A stretch of DNA of 64,000 nucleotides from Bradyrhizobium sp. CCGUVB4N (GTDB lineage: Bacteria; Pseudomonadota; Alphaproteobacteria; Rhizobiales; Xanthobacteraceae), in NCBI RefSeq assembly GCF_024199945.1, contig NZ_JANADP010000001.1, positions 620,001-684,000 on the forward strand, given 5' to 3'. The notes beneath the pieces were generated by a model that was not told the origin of the DNA, ran no database searches, and saw only the letters and a list, made by a program, of their open reading frames with translations. How positions within the stretch are numbered: position 1 is the first letter of the stretch; every line of letters begins with the position of its first letter. Both the position numbers and the translations under genes were made by a program. Of the stretch, positions 49,484 to 57,896 are shown in pieces.

Positions 49484-49762
49484 ATGACCCTCACCAGCGG
49501 CCGTTTCATCGGACACGAACAGGACCGCGGCATCGTCCAGTTCTCGATGCAGGACGGCGCGAAGGAAGTCCCCTGCGCGATCTCGACCTCCGCCATGGAT
49601 ACCCTCGAACGCGGCCCGCAGACCCGCCCCGAGCAGCGCGAAGCGCAGTTCACCCGCCTCCGCGACCGCATCGAAGCGCGCGCGGCGAGCAAGTACCGCG
49701 CGACCGAGTTCGAGGGCACGCCGCCGGGGATCGTGCTGCGGAGCATTGATTTTCGGGGGTAG
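49484..49762 (+). CDS. DUF1488 family protein
   Basis: A 92-aa protein of the DUF1488 family: MTLTSGRFIGHEQDRGIVQF, then VPCAISTSAMDTLE and FTRLRDRIEARAASKYRATE. Function unknown. GGAG with 9-base spacing precedes the ATG. Confidence 0.8.
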   Translation: MTLTSGRFIGHEQDRGIVQFSMQDGAKEVPCAISTSAMDTLERGPQTRPEQREAQFTRLRDRIEARAASKYRATEFEGTPPGIVLRSIDFRG

Positions 49763-49902
49763 GGAGCAGGCTACCTTGTCGAAGGTGACCTTGTCTAAGG
49801 CGACCCGGCACGCCGGCATGATGCCCCGTGGCAGCATCGGTTGTTGACATTAACCATCTGTTAACCATGCGGTCGCCTAATGTTGGTGATGGGGGATTCA
49901 CC

Positions 49903-50583
49903 ATGTCGGCCCATGTGACGCGACTGAAGTTGGTGCCGGTTTCGGCCGATCCGGCCATCCGGTCGGTGGCGAGGCTGGCGGTACGCGCCAGGGCCGTCCT
50001 ACAAGGCAAAACGCCTGTCCTACGGAGCAAAGCCATGTTCGGAAAGGACGACTTAGTCGACCATCTCAGCCGCGATCTCGATCGCGCGCGCGGAAGACGC
50101 GATGCACTCGCATCCGAAGCCACGACCCTGACGGCCCAGATCGCCGAAATCGAAGCCCGCCTCATCGAGGAGAAGAAAAAGCGGGAGCGCGAGCGCGTCC
50201 TGGGCGAGATCGAAGCGATCAAGACGCGAATCATGCAAGCCGCCGGCGCGTTTGCACCTGTCGTCGACGGCCTTTCCAAGGCGATCGAGCAGGCGACCGC
50301 AGTCGTACCCGAGGCGCGTGAGCTCAATAGTTTCCTGGTGTCGGTGGCGAGCGAGATCGACAGCGTGCTCGATCCCCTGTTGCGCGAACTGGATCAGCGC
50401 GCGGATGCGGTGCGAGCAGGACAGGCGGTGCCGGATCTGCCGAGTTCGGCCAATGAAGCGCCGCCCGTCGAGCTGCCGAAAGACACCAACGAGCGCCTGC
50501 TTCGCTTCCCGGCGTGGCTGTCCCGTGACAAGGAGGCGGACAAGACGGAAACCACAGAGAGCCCGCGCAGCACGGCAGCGTGA
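49903..50583 (+). CDS. Coiled-coil protein, function unknown
   Basis: A 226-aa protein with a long helical/coiled-coil centre (about 58-140; LIEEKKKRERERVLGEIEAI). The N-terminal 45 residues are Arg/Val-rich; the C-terminus is Pro/Glu-rich. ATG 49903 follows GGGGG by 7 bases. Another candidate, ATG 50035 (MFGKDDLVDHLSRD) with GGAG 7 bases upstream, would remove the first 44 residues. It is convergent with the ftsZ-like gene; a joint function with it is only a possibility. Confidence 0.7.
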   Translation: MSAHVTRLKLVPVSADPAIRSVARLAVRARAVLQGKTPVLRSKAMFGKDDLVDHLSRDLDRARGRRDALASEATTLTAQIAEIEARLIEEKKKRERERVLGEIEAIKTRIMQAAGAFAPVVDGLSKAIEQATAVVPEARELNSFLVSVASEIDSVLDPLLRELDQRADAVRAGQAVPDLPSSANEAPPVELPKDTNERLLRFPAWLSRDKEADKTETTESPRSTAA

Positions 50584-50611
50584 AGCATCGGCGCGCTGGC
50601 TTCGTCGCGGC

Positions 50612-50655
50612 GCATCCTTCGAGACGCCCGCCTTCGGCGGGCTCCTCAGGATGAG
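50612..50655. repeat. Family B repeat, short copy
   Basis: GCATCCTTCGAGACGCCCGC and GGGCTCCTCAGGATGAGG. Half-length copy between the coiled-coil gene and ftsZ. Confidence 0.65.
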
Positions 50656-50825
50656 GCGCGCGCTTAGGCCGTCCATATTGCCATATGCGGGAGCCGTCCC
50701 GCGCAAGCGGGAGCGCATCTTCTTCAAGGCAAACCAGCCTCGCCTGATCTCATCGCGCTCTGGAGCCGCTTAGCGGCAGTCCATGTCCGGCATTGGAGCC
50801 CGGTAATCCCTCCTCCAGCCACCGC

Positions 50826-52082
50826 TCAGTTGGCGGCGCGGCGCAGGAAGGCCGGGATATCGAGAACGGCCTCGTCGGGCGCGTTGCGCGCGGGGGCGCG
50901 GCCGGAGGGATGGAGCGGCGCAATCGCCGCGTGGCGCGCATACTCCAGGCCGGGCCTTGCTGGTGGTCCCACGGGATGATGCGGCTGCGGGCGGAGCGGC
51001 GGGCTTTCTCCTTGCGGAAGGGGTGCGCTGCGCTCGATGCGATCGGCGATGCGCCGGCCGTCATTGCGCAGCCTTCCGGCGAGTTGGGCGAGGGCGGTTT
51101 CCACCGGCAGCGCCTGCTCCGCGTCGAGATTATCTATGCCGGTCGCCACCACCGAGACGCGGACGATGCCTTCGAGGCTATCGTCAAAGGACGCGCCGAC
51201 GATGATGTTGGCATCCGGGTCGGCCTCGTCGCGAATGCGGGTCGCGGCTTCGTCGACCTCGTACAGCATGAGATCCTTGCCGCCGGTGATGGAGATGATG
51301 AGGCCGCTGGCGCGCTTGATCGAGGGATTCTCGATCAACGGATTGGAGATCGCGGCCACGGCGGCGGCAAGCACGCGCTTCTCACCCGAAGCCTCGCCCC
51401 GTCCCATCATGGCCTTGCCCTTCTCCTTCATGACGGAGAGGACGTCGGCAAAATCGAGATTGATCAGGCCTTCCTTGACGATGAGGTCGCTGATGCAGGC
51501 GACGCCCGAATAGAGCACCTGGTCGGCAAGGGCGAAGGCATCGGCGAATGTGGTCTTCTCGCTGGCCACCCGGAACAGGTTCTGGTTCGGGATGATCAGG
51601 AGGGTGTCGACCGCCTTCAGCAGCTCCTCGATGCCGGCTTCGGCGAAGCGCATGCGGCGCTGGCCCTCGAAGTAGAACGGCTTGGTGACCACGCCGATGG
51701 TGAGAATGCCGAGCTCGCGCGCGATCCTCGCGACGATGGGGGCGGCCCCGGTGCCGGTGCCGCCGCCCATGCCGGCCGTCACGAACACCATGTGCGCGCC
51801 GGTCAATTCATCGCGGATCGTATCGATCACCTCTTCGGCCGCGGCGCGTCCCAGTTCCGGCTGCGAGCCGGCGCCGAGGCCCGCGGTCACCTTCGTTCCG
51901 AGCTGGATCAGGCGGCTTGCCTTCGACATGGCCAGCGCCTGCGCGTCGGTATTGGCGACGACGAACTCGACCCCCTGCAGCCCGGCCGTGATCATGTTGT
52001 TCACGGCATTGCCGCCGGCGCCGCCGACGCCGAACACGACGATGCGGGCCTTCATTTCATGGATATCGGTGGTGCCAGTCAT
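50826..52082 (-). CDS. FtsZ homologue (second type, outside a division cluster)
   Basis: A 418-aa tubulin-like GTPase. The GTP-binding signature GGGTGTG is at 106-112 ([20 protein letters not shown]), the N-terminal loop is [15 protein letters not shown], and the catalytic T7 loop NLDFADV is intact, so it should polymerise and hydrolyse GTP. A short Pro/Arg-rich linker (about 80 aa) leads to a C-terminal peptide [11 protein letters not shown]. The main FtsZ of Bradyrhizobium relatives is near 600 aa and sits beside ftsA; here no ftsA/Q or mur genes are near. This is probably the shorter paralogue. Confidence 0.9.
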   Translation of the reverse strand: MTGTTDIHEMKARIVVFGVGGAGGNAVNNMITAGLQGVEFVVANTDAQALAMSKASRLIQLGTKVTAGLGAGSQPELGRAAAEEVIDTIRDELTGAHMVFVTAGMGGGTGTGAAPIVARIARELGILTIGVVTKPFYFEGQRRMRFAEAGIEELLKAVDTLLIIPNQNLFRVASEKTTFADAFALADQVLYSGVACISDLIVKEGLINLDFADVLSVMKEKGKAMMGRGEASGEKRVLAAAVAAISNPLIENPSIKRASGLIISITGGKDLMLYEVDEAATRIRDEADPDANIIVGASFDDSLEGIVRVSVVATGIDNLDAEQALPVETALAQLAGRLRNDGRRIADRIERSAPLPQGESPPLRPQPHHPVGPPARPGLEYARHAAIAPLHPSGRAPARNAPDEAVLDIPAFLRRAAN

Positions 52083-52134
52083 TCTTCTCTCGCGATTGTT
52101 CCGGCAAGCCGGGGATTAGAGAAAGTTTCGAATG

Positions 52135-52749
52135 CTATCTGCGGGCCGCGCGGTCTGCTTGCACGATCGAAGCGGCCAGATGTCCCAAGCGAAGCGCGGC
52201 GCGTCCCGCGAACGAGCCGCCAGGGCGGCCTTCGGTCCGCAGTGCCGCGATTTCGTCTTCCAGTCGTGTTGCCCACGCATTGGCTGCCTTCGTCTCGGCG
52301 CCCGCCTGCTGCAGCTCGACCGCGAGGCGCTCGGCGCGCTCACGCTCGCGCTCGAACACCACCCTGTAGGCGGTTGCGACGTCTTCGAGCCGCGCAATCT
52401 CCGCCTTGAAGGCCTCGGTCTCAGAAGCGTTTTCGAGCGAAGTGGAGACCGGTTCGCGCAAGGAAAACGCGTCAGAATAAGAATCTAGAGCCCCGTTCCG
52501 ACTCCGTCGGAACGGAAATGGCTCTAACGCTTCGATCCTTGCCATGGAGTGATCGATGGGATCTGCCCGGCGGCCCGTTCGCGGGCGGGGCGTGTACCGC
52601 AGCTCGGAGAAATCAACCCTCACCAGCGCCTTGCCGTCATCAGAACGCGAGCGCGGCAGGCGGCGACGTCGCGCCAGCGACCGCGCGGCCTCGCGCGAGA
52701 TATTGAGGCGGGCACCCAGATCGGCATACGTCAACAACGCAACAGACAT
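52135..52749 (-). CDS. HTH plus coiled-coil DNA-binding-like protein with repeat insertion
   Basis: A 204-aa protein. An HTH is at about 5-35 (TYADLGARLNISREAARSLA) followed by Arg-rich RRRRLPRSRSDD. A coiled coil lies at 115-175 (VVFERERERAERLAVELQQA). Residues about 71-109 are encoded by a dispersed repeat (52425-52530) that keeps the frame open. The ATG at 52749 has GGAG 8 bases upstream. Upstream of ftsZ on the same strand with a 52-base gap, so co-transcription is likely. Function unknown. Confidence 0.75.
   Translation of the reverse strand: MSVALLTYADLGARLNISREAARSLARRRRLPRSRSDDGKALVRVDFSELRYTPRPRTGRRADPIDHSMARIEALEPFPFRRSRNGALDSYSDAFSLREPVSTSLENASETEAFKAEIARLEDVATAYRVVFERERERAERLAVELQQAGAETKAANAWATRLEDEIAALRTEGRPGGSFAGRAALRLGHLAASIVQADRAARR
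52425..52530. repeat. Dispersed Rhizobiales repeat inside a coding frame
   Basis: AAGCGTTTTCGAGCGAAGTG, GACCGGTTCGCGCAAGGAAA, ACGCGTCAGAATAAGAATCT and a hairpin GTTCCGACTCCGTCGGAAC. These modules recall an intergenic repeat common in Bradyrhizobium and relatives (from memory). Here it forms about 35 codons in the middle of the HTH/coiled-coil gene. Confidence 0.65.
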
Positions 52750-52859
52750 CGGCGCTTCTCCTGGAGCAAACCGGGAAGGCATTTCGGGCTAATGATGGCT
52801 GGACGATTGCAGCAGGCTAGGCTGCGTTGGTTAATGCATGGTTAACACGCGCGCCGTGC

Positions 52860-53131
52860 TGTTTACGGGTGCCGTCACCGTGCCACCCCCGGGGGATCGG
52901 AAGGCCGACCCGGGGTTCGGAGAGCCGACCCGGGGATCGGAGAGCACCATCTGTCGCGGCTGCGTCTTGGCGGCCTTGCGCAGGCAGCGAGAGCTTCAGG
53001 ACGTTGGAGATGTTCTCCGCGATCTCGTTGCCGGTGGCGTCACAGCAGACGACGAGGTTTTTGGGTACGGGTTCGTGCGCGTGGTCCACGAGACGCGCCT
53101 CCGAGTGATGCTACCGGGGCGAGTATAGCGG
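52860..53131 (-). pseudogene. Truncated, frameshifted copy of the DUF2235 gene
   Basis: From the GTG at 53089 the frame encodes DHAHEPVPKNLVVCCDATGN and EIAENISNVLKL, near-identical to the intact DUF2235 protein at 46831-48165. Then a 2-base deletion (GCAGCGAGAG against GCAGCGATAGAG) shifts the frame. Similarity continues at the DNA level to about 52862 and upstream of the start to 53131 (GATGCTACCGGGGCGAG shared). A triplicated 20-base block interrupts it. Only the first ~60 codons of 444 are represented, so it cannot make the enzyme. Confidence 0.85.
52883..52944. repeat. Three 20-22-base tandem units in the pseudogene
   Basis: Two units CCGACCCGGGGNTCGGAGAG at 52905-52924 and 52925-52944 differ by one base. 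A more diverged unit precedes them (52883-52904). The intact parent gene has one such segment (GACCCCGGGATCG near 48001). Confidence 0.75.
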
Positions 53132-53200
53132 AAAATGAGATCAATGGAGCGCAATCTCCTTACGCTATTCGCTGCTTGCAAGAAGCAATTGAACCCCTAG

Positions 53201-54648
53201 GAGCCTGTCCGAGTAGTCCCTGTTCAATTGGGTGGGTTTCTGATTCTATTGGCGGCGATGAGCAAGTATTTTCGCCTCTGGAAGATTGATCAGCCGCAGC
53301 TTCTGCCGCCCAGCGTGCAGGATTTCGTACCAAGGGACCACTTGTCACGGTTCATCGTGGAACTGGTGCGGGAGAGCCTCGACCTCACCGAGATTAGCGG
53401 CAGCTACACGAGTGCGCTCGGCCAGCCGCCGTTCGATCCGCGCCTGATGGTGGGGCTGCTGCTCAACGGCTATGCGAGCGGCATCTACTCCTCCCGGCGC
53501 ATCGCCAAGGCGTGCATCGAGCGCGCTGACTTCATGATGATCGCAGCCCTCGATGCGCCGGACTTCCGCACCATCTCCGAGTTCCGCAAGCGGCACCTCA
53601 ACCAGCTGGCCGGGCTATTCGTGCAGGTGTTGAAGCTCGCCGAGAAGGCTGGGCTGGTACGGCTTGGGCATGTCGCGCTCGATGGCACCAAGATCAGGGC
53701 GAATGCGTCCAAACACAAGGCGATGAGCTATGGACACATGAAGAAGCGCCAAGCCGAACTGCAGGCCGAGGTCGATCGCTGGCTGGCCGCCGCCGAGGCC
53801 GCGGATGCCGAAGACGACAAGCTGCACGGCACCAAACGTGGCGACGAACTGCCCGACTGGGTCGCCGACAAGCAGAAGCGGATCGCCAGGATCGCTGCGG
53901 CCAAGGCTGAGCTGGAGGCGGAGGCCAAGGCCGCGGCCGACGAGGAGCGTCGCATCGAGGCCGAGAAGCAGAAGAGCCGCGAGGCTGAGGGTCGCAAGAA
54001 GACCGGCAAGCCCGCCGCGCCGCCATCCGACGAGCCTGCCGCAAAGGCACAGCGCAACTTCACCGATCCTGAAAGCCGCATTCTCAAAACCAAGGACGGC
54101 TTCATCCAGGGTTATAACGCGCAGGCGGCCGTCGATGGCAAAGCGCAGATCATCGTTGCACACGGGCTGACGCCGAGCACGAGCGACCATGGCCAACTGG
54201 TGCCGCTGGTCGATGGCATCGAAGCCAATCTCGGCCACAAGCCACAACAAGCTTCCGCCGACAGCGGCTATCTGAGCGAGGCCAATCTTGCGAGCCTCGA
54301 GCAGCGCGGGATCGACGGCTACATCGCCACCGGACGCGCCAAGCGCCCCACCGCCGACAACGGCAAGGTCGGCGGACCGCTGACACAGGCGATGAGAAAA
54401 AAGATTGCCGATGGCGGCTTCGACACCCCCTACCGGCTAAGAAAGCAGATCGTGGAGGCGGTGTTCGGACAGATCAAGCAGGCACGCGGCTTCCGCCAGT
54501 TCCTGTTGCGGGGCCTGGCCAACGTGCGTGCCGAATGGGCGATGATCTGCACCGCCCACAACCTCGTGAAGCTCGCTAACCTCGCAAGGGCCGCATGAGC
54601 GGGATTCGTGTCAAAATGCGCCAACCAGAAAGATATCTGGACGGGCTC
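53201..54648 (+). mobile_element. Complete IS1182-family insertion sequence
   Basis: A 1448-base element with one transposase. Ends: GAGCCTGTCC on the left and GGACGGGCTC on the right (one mismatch). It is flanked by direct CTAG copies at 53197-53200 and 54649-54652. Taking out the element and one CTAG restores an uninterrupted 3' end for the gene at 54649-55483. Confidence 0.88.
53258..54598 (+). CDS. IS1182 family transposase
   Basis: A 446-aa transposase. The N-terminal domain (FVPRDHLSRFIVELVRESLD, FDPRLMVGLLLNGYASGIYS) is typical of IS1182/IS4-like transposases. Candidate DDE acids: Asp in HVALDGTKIRANAS, Asp in ASADSGYLSEANL, Glu in KQIVEAVFGQIKQARGFRQF. A long charged Ala/Lys/Glu segment separates the first two. 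The frame is intact. ATG 53258 (MSKYFRLWKID) is preferred over 53228. Confidence 0.92.
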   Translation: MSKYFRLWKIDQPQLLPPSVQDFVPRDHLSRFIVELVRESLDLTEISGSYTSALGQPPFDPRLMVGLLLNGYASGIYSSRRIAKACIERADFMMIAALDAPDFRTISEFRKRHLNQLAGLFVQVLKLAEKAGLVRLGHVALDGTKIRANASKHKAMSYGHMKKRQAELQAEVDRWLAAAEAADAEDDKLHGTKRGDELPDWVADKQKRIARIAAAKAELEAEAKAAADEERRIEAEKQKSREAEGRKKTGKPAAPPSDEPAAKAQRNFTDPESRILKTKDGFIQGYNAQAAVDGKAQIIVAHGLTPSTSDHGQLVPLVDGIEANLGHKPQQASADSGYLSEANLASLEQRGIDGYIATGRAKRPTADNGKVGGPLTQAMRKKIADGGFDTPYRLRKQIVEAVFGQIKQARGFRQFLLRGLANVRAEWAMICTAHNLVKLANLARAA

Positions 54649-55483
54649 CTAGTGCCCACAATTCGAGACCCAAAGCAGCACCGATCGCATCTTCGGCGCT
54701 CCGCGCTTGCGCTTTCAAGCGTTCGAGACGATCACGCCTCTGCGCGCGACGGCGATCATCGGGCATTCGAGTTGAAGTCTCTGGAGCCGAAGCAACACCT
54801 GGGTCACGCAGGCGACTGCGCCGTAACTCAGATCGATTCTCAAAACCTTCGTAGATGTGCCAAATTACATCGCCAAGGCTCTGAGATTCGTCGCTTACTC
54901 GCCGGCGAACATCGTCGGCGATCGAGCTCGCGCGGACTTCCTCAATTTTAGACGGCTCGGAGCAAACGTGAACGGATCGCCGGTCGTATACAATGCGGTG
55001 CGGGCCATCAGGAGAGTTCTTTGCAATCAGTGCATTGCGTATGCTCACGGGGGAGATCATCACCGACTGGTCTAAGATTTCCCTCTCTTCATAGAATGTC
55101 GCGTACTGAGGCCAGTCCACGAATCTAGGCGCTACATAGTATGCTTCGGCCCCATCCAACTCTGCTTTCAGTAAGGTTTCAAACTGTCCGTCGGGCTCCG
55201 CTGTATCTATCGAGAATCTAAAGAACGGCCGGCTAACCTCTGGAGCAGGGAAGCGCTTATCCGTGCGGACAAACTTCTCAAGAGATTGTCCAAGCTTGAA
55301 CTGGAGAAGCAGCGGCACGCCGGGCTTGCTGAAACTGACATCAAACCCGAGGTCTTTCTCCTGTATTAGGCTTGGTAGGAAAGGTACGGTTTTGATGCCC
55401 ACACTCAATAATAGGTCTTCTGCCTCTCTGGTCGCACCATACCCATAGGAGAATTCGGACAGCCGCTCGTGCAATTCTATCAT
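54611..55483 (-). CDS. Island protein with QxK nuclease-like motif; C-terminus replaced by IS1182
   Basis: A 290-aa protein, no family recognised. LGFDVSFSKPGVPLLLQFKL shows Asp48 and Gln61-x-Lys63 with the spacing of PD-(D/E)XK nucleases of the Mrr-like QxK type; this is a pattern match only. The last third is Arg-rich and helical (RMPDDRRRAQRRDRLERLKA). The final 11 residues come from IS1182 sequence. Joining across the CTAG duplication restores a 288-aa protein ending WALGVQLLLASSE with a stop at 53165-53167. Last gene of the leftward island operon, 51 bases after its neighbour; lower GC than the surroundings. Confidence 0.7.
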   Translation of the reverse strand: MIELHERLSEFSYGYGATREAEDLLLSVGIKTVPFLPSLIQEKDLGFDVSFSKPGVPLLLQFKLGQSLEKFVRTDKRFPAPEVSRPFFRFSIDTAEPDGQFETLLKAELDGAEAYYVAPRFVDWPQYATFYEEREILDQSVMISPVSIRNALIAKNSPDGPHRIVYDRRSVHVCSEPSKIEEVRASSIADDVRRRVSDESQSLGDVIWHIYEGFENRSELRRSRLRDPGVASAPETSTRMPDDRRRAQRRDRLERLKAQARSAEDAIGAALGLELWALGARPDIFLVGAF

Positions 55484-55534
55484 GAGAAACTTTAGATGTA
55501 GGAGTGTAGCGCTGTCTTGAACAATCTAATCTCT

Positions 55535-56095
55535 TCAAGTGCCTTCCCGAGAGAGCTCGCCTCGAAGGAGCAATTTGGATACGACTGCCGAGGTGTTATT
55601 CTCGTAACCTCTCTTTGCAATGAAGGCTAAGTGCTCTTTTAGCCAGATCTCGTCCCACAATTCCCATCGGTTGCGACGAAAGTGCGCTTCGATCGTAGTT
55701 CTGCTTTTCTCGTCAATTTTCCCGCAAGCAAGGCAGAGCCGTATCTCAGGGTTGTCGGGACAGAAACCGGCCTCGAAGAGCTGCCGCTTAAGGCGATAAA
55801 ACACCGTATCGCGAAGCACAGGATCGTTGAACAACTTGTATCGACTAGCTTCCGGCGCTGTTAGGTCAAATCCTTTTGCTTGCACCCCGTACGAGTCTAA
55901 ATAGCTCTTGCACTCAACGACAGAGAGCACGTTGTCTCGGCCACTATAAGCGACAATGTCCAGCTCCCATCGAGGGGATGATGGCCGTCCGATTCTTCTC
56001 TTCTCCTCTTTGCTCAACTCTACCTTCATGGACGTTCGGACCCAATTCCCCTGCAACCAGAGGATTTCTGCAACGACTTGCTCAAACGCATCCAT
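55535..56095 (-). CDS. PD-(D/E)XK-like nuclease-domain protein
   Basis: A 186-aa protein. WELDIVAYSGRDNVLSVVEC followed by K gives Asp46 and Glu61-Cys-Lys63, the classic D...ExK nuclease core, with an N-terminal helix supplying Glu (MDAFEQVVAEIL). The rest has an IRLCLACGKID strand and a C-terminal helical part. Likely the endonuclease or an effector of the island; family not recognised. 13 bases after the methyltransferase stop, strongly suggesting operon coupling. Confidence 0.72.
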   Translation of the reverse strand: MDAFEQVVAEILWLQGNWVRTSMKVELSKEEKRRIGRPSSPRWELDIVAYSGRDNVLSVVECKSYLDSYGVQAKGFDLTAPEASRYKLFNDPVLRDTVFYRLKRQLFEAGFCPDNPEIRLCLACGKIDEKSRTTIEAHFRRNRWELWDEIWLKEHLAFIAKRGYENNTSAVVSKLLLRGELSREGT

Positions 56096-56108
56096 TGAGC
56101 TCTCGCCA

Positions 56109-57344
56109 TTAAGGTTTCACAAACGAGAGGATTACTTCGCGACGCATCCGCCCATCCATGGAATCAGTTGCCTGCTTCGCGGCAGGAGGTGGGAGATATC
56201 GCCTATTAGCAGGAAGCGTGCGCGCGCGCCGCCGCTGAGTCTGTAAGCCGGATCGCTCGGCGACAGCAGTTACGATCTTTGCATTGGGAATAAACGTGCC
56301 TCGGACCGTATTCTCGCCAACGACGTATACTGCCTTCCCACCCTGAGAAAGAACGCGCGCTGCCTCACCGACAGCTTGCATCATGTCATCTATATAGTGA
56401 GCTAGCACTGCGTCGTGACGGGTGGAAAGCTTAGGTGACAGTCTCAATTCCGAAATAATTTCTCTAATATCCTCATCGTCCCTGGCATCTTGATCCCCGC
56501 ATTCTGTGCCGACACTTTCGGTGCGAATATTCCCCAGTTCGCTAACCGTGTACCCCATCCAGACCAGCGAGAACTTGCTACAGCGCATGTAGTCGATTGC
56601 ATTTAGGTAGGGTGGAGACGTCAATACAAGATCAATGGAGCCGGCCTTTATTGGAAGGTCGCGAGCATCGCCGAGGATTGTCCGGGTGGCCGGTCCCTTA
56701 TCGGGCTCGTTCTTGGCGATACAGTTCTTGAGCACGAGTTCGACCGCAGCAAGGAACTTATTGAATGGCTTTATCGGCGCGCTTTCAAATGCGCGATGAG
56801 GCCGGCTATGCGATAGGTCCATCGCTAGCGACGCGCCAGCCTGCTTAGTGATGATGAGACGCGAGAAAGCGCACCATAATGCGTCTCTCACGGAATCGCT
56901 CTTTACGTCAAAAATCGCCTCAGCCAGCGAACTCAATTGACGGCGAGCGTAGTCGTCAAACCAGTAGCGAACAAAACGACGAGTTTCGAAATCCGAATGT
57001 CGCGGATAAGCATCGCCGACATTCCGCGTAGGGAAGATGTCTTTCGCTCGTTCCAAGACGCTAGTGCCAACCTTTCGAACCTGCGATGCGTCTACCGACG
57101 TCGTCCAAACGCGTGCGAGCAGAACGGCGAGCGGATCGATGTCGATACCTATCGCCGAATGACCGCTTGCTCGTGCCATCGCAAGTACCGTCCCAGAGCC
57201 CATCATGGGATCGAGAACTCGAATTCTGTCCTGCTCATTGGTCAGGATATCGAGTGCGATTCCCGGGGCCATTCTGGCCGGAAATGGATGAACCGGGTCG
57301 CGCCCAAGTGCCTGTTGGATAGTCTTCTTGTAAGTTTTGCTCAT
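56109..57344 (-). CDS. DNA amino-methyltransferase (TSPPY motif)
   Basis: A 411-aa DNA methyltransferase modifying adenine-N6 or cytosine-N4. SAM motif I is RVLDPMMGSGTVLAMARASG (43-52), catalytic motif IV is TSPPY (242-246) in IDLVLTSPPYLNAIDYMRCS. The N-terminal HPFPARMAPGIALDIL segment is typical of stand-alone or restriction-linked amino-MTases. The ~190 residues between I and IV could carry target recognition. GGGGAAGAGAC precedes the ATG. Position between the Z1 helicase and the nuclease-like gene suggests self/non-self marking. Confidence 0.88.
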   Translation of the reverse strand: MSKTYKKTIQQALGRDPVHPFPARMAPGIALDILTNEQDRIRVLDPMMGSGTVLAMARASGHSAIGIDIDPLAVLLARVWTTSVDASQVRKVGTSVLERAKDIFPTRNVGDAYPRHSDFETRRFVRYWFDDYARRQLSSLAEAIFDVKSDSVRDALWCAFSRLIITKQAGASLAMDLSHSRPHRAFESAPIKPFNKFLAAVELVLKNCIAKNEPDKGPATRTILGDARDLPIKAGSIDLVLTSPPYLNAIDYMRCSKFSLVWMGYTVSELGNIRTESVGTECGDQDARDDEDIREIISELRLSPKLSTRHDAVLAHYIDDMMQAVGEAARVLSQGGKAVYVVGENTVRGTFIPNAKIVTAVAERSGLQTQRRRARTLPANRRYLPPPAAKQATDSMDGRMRREVILSFVKP

Positions 57345-57413
57345 GTCTCTTCCCCATCTGGAAATGGGTCAAAGGGGGTAGAGGAATGGATCAAGTTTTT
57401 GCAATAGAAGTGA

Positions 57414-57896
57414 CTAACCTGAGGCATAGCGCTCGCGCCCTCGTGTCTTGAGGGTCTCAGGAATCAAGCCAATTCCTCTCGCGACCTTATATTTCAGCTC
57501 TCCACGATTTCCCGCTAGCTCATACTGAGTGCGAGGCGACCTCGATATGCTGACCCACGCGTTCTCGCTCTCTTGGAAGCTGACGATGCTGTGCAAATCG
57601 GCCATCGAGAGTGTCACAAGGCCGTCCGCTTCGCAGACGAATACCATGAAGGAGTCCGGAAATTTGTGCTCGAGGTCGAGGAGGTCGGCGGCCTGCTCGA
57701 TAGTGAATGTGAATCGCCAGGGCGACATGCGTTTGGATGAGTGCTTTATGTACACGCCAACGCGAGCATTCATTACGAAGGCGTTTATGCGCCCTTCGCG
57801 AACAAACGGGCGAAAAGATGCGGACATAGAGTAGTCATTCTCGACAGCAAGTTGCCTTAAAACGACGCCTTGATAGAATTCATATTCATCCAACAT
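57414..57896 (-). CDS. 160-aa island protein, function unknown
   Basis: No family recognised. N-terminus MLDEYEFYQGVVLRQLAVEN; the middle (FTFTIEQAADLLDLEHKFPD, SFMVFVCEADGLVTLSMADL) looks mixed alpha/beta. No catalytic motif is evident. It overlaps the Z1 helicase gene by 11 bases, so it is translationally coupled and is most likely a partner subunit. Lower GC than the flanking chromosome. Confidence 0.7.
   Translation of the reverse strand: MLDEYEFYQGVVLRQLAVENDYSMSASFRPFVREGRINAFVMNARVGVYIKHSSKRMSPWRFTFTIEQAADLLDLEHKFPDSFMVFVCEADGLVTLSMADLHSIVSFQESENAWVSISRSPRTQYELAGNRGELKYKVARGIGLIPETLKTRGRERYASG

Noticed and set aside
52838..53128. Plus-strand open frame over the DUF2235 fragment
   Set aside because: Antisense of the pseudogene; the minus strand clearly matches the DUF2235 N-terminus.
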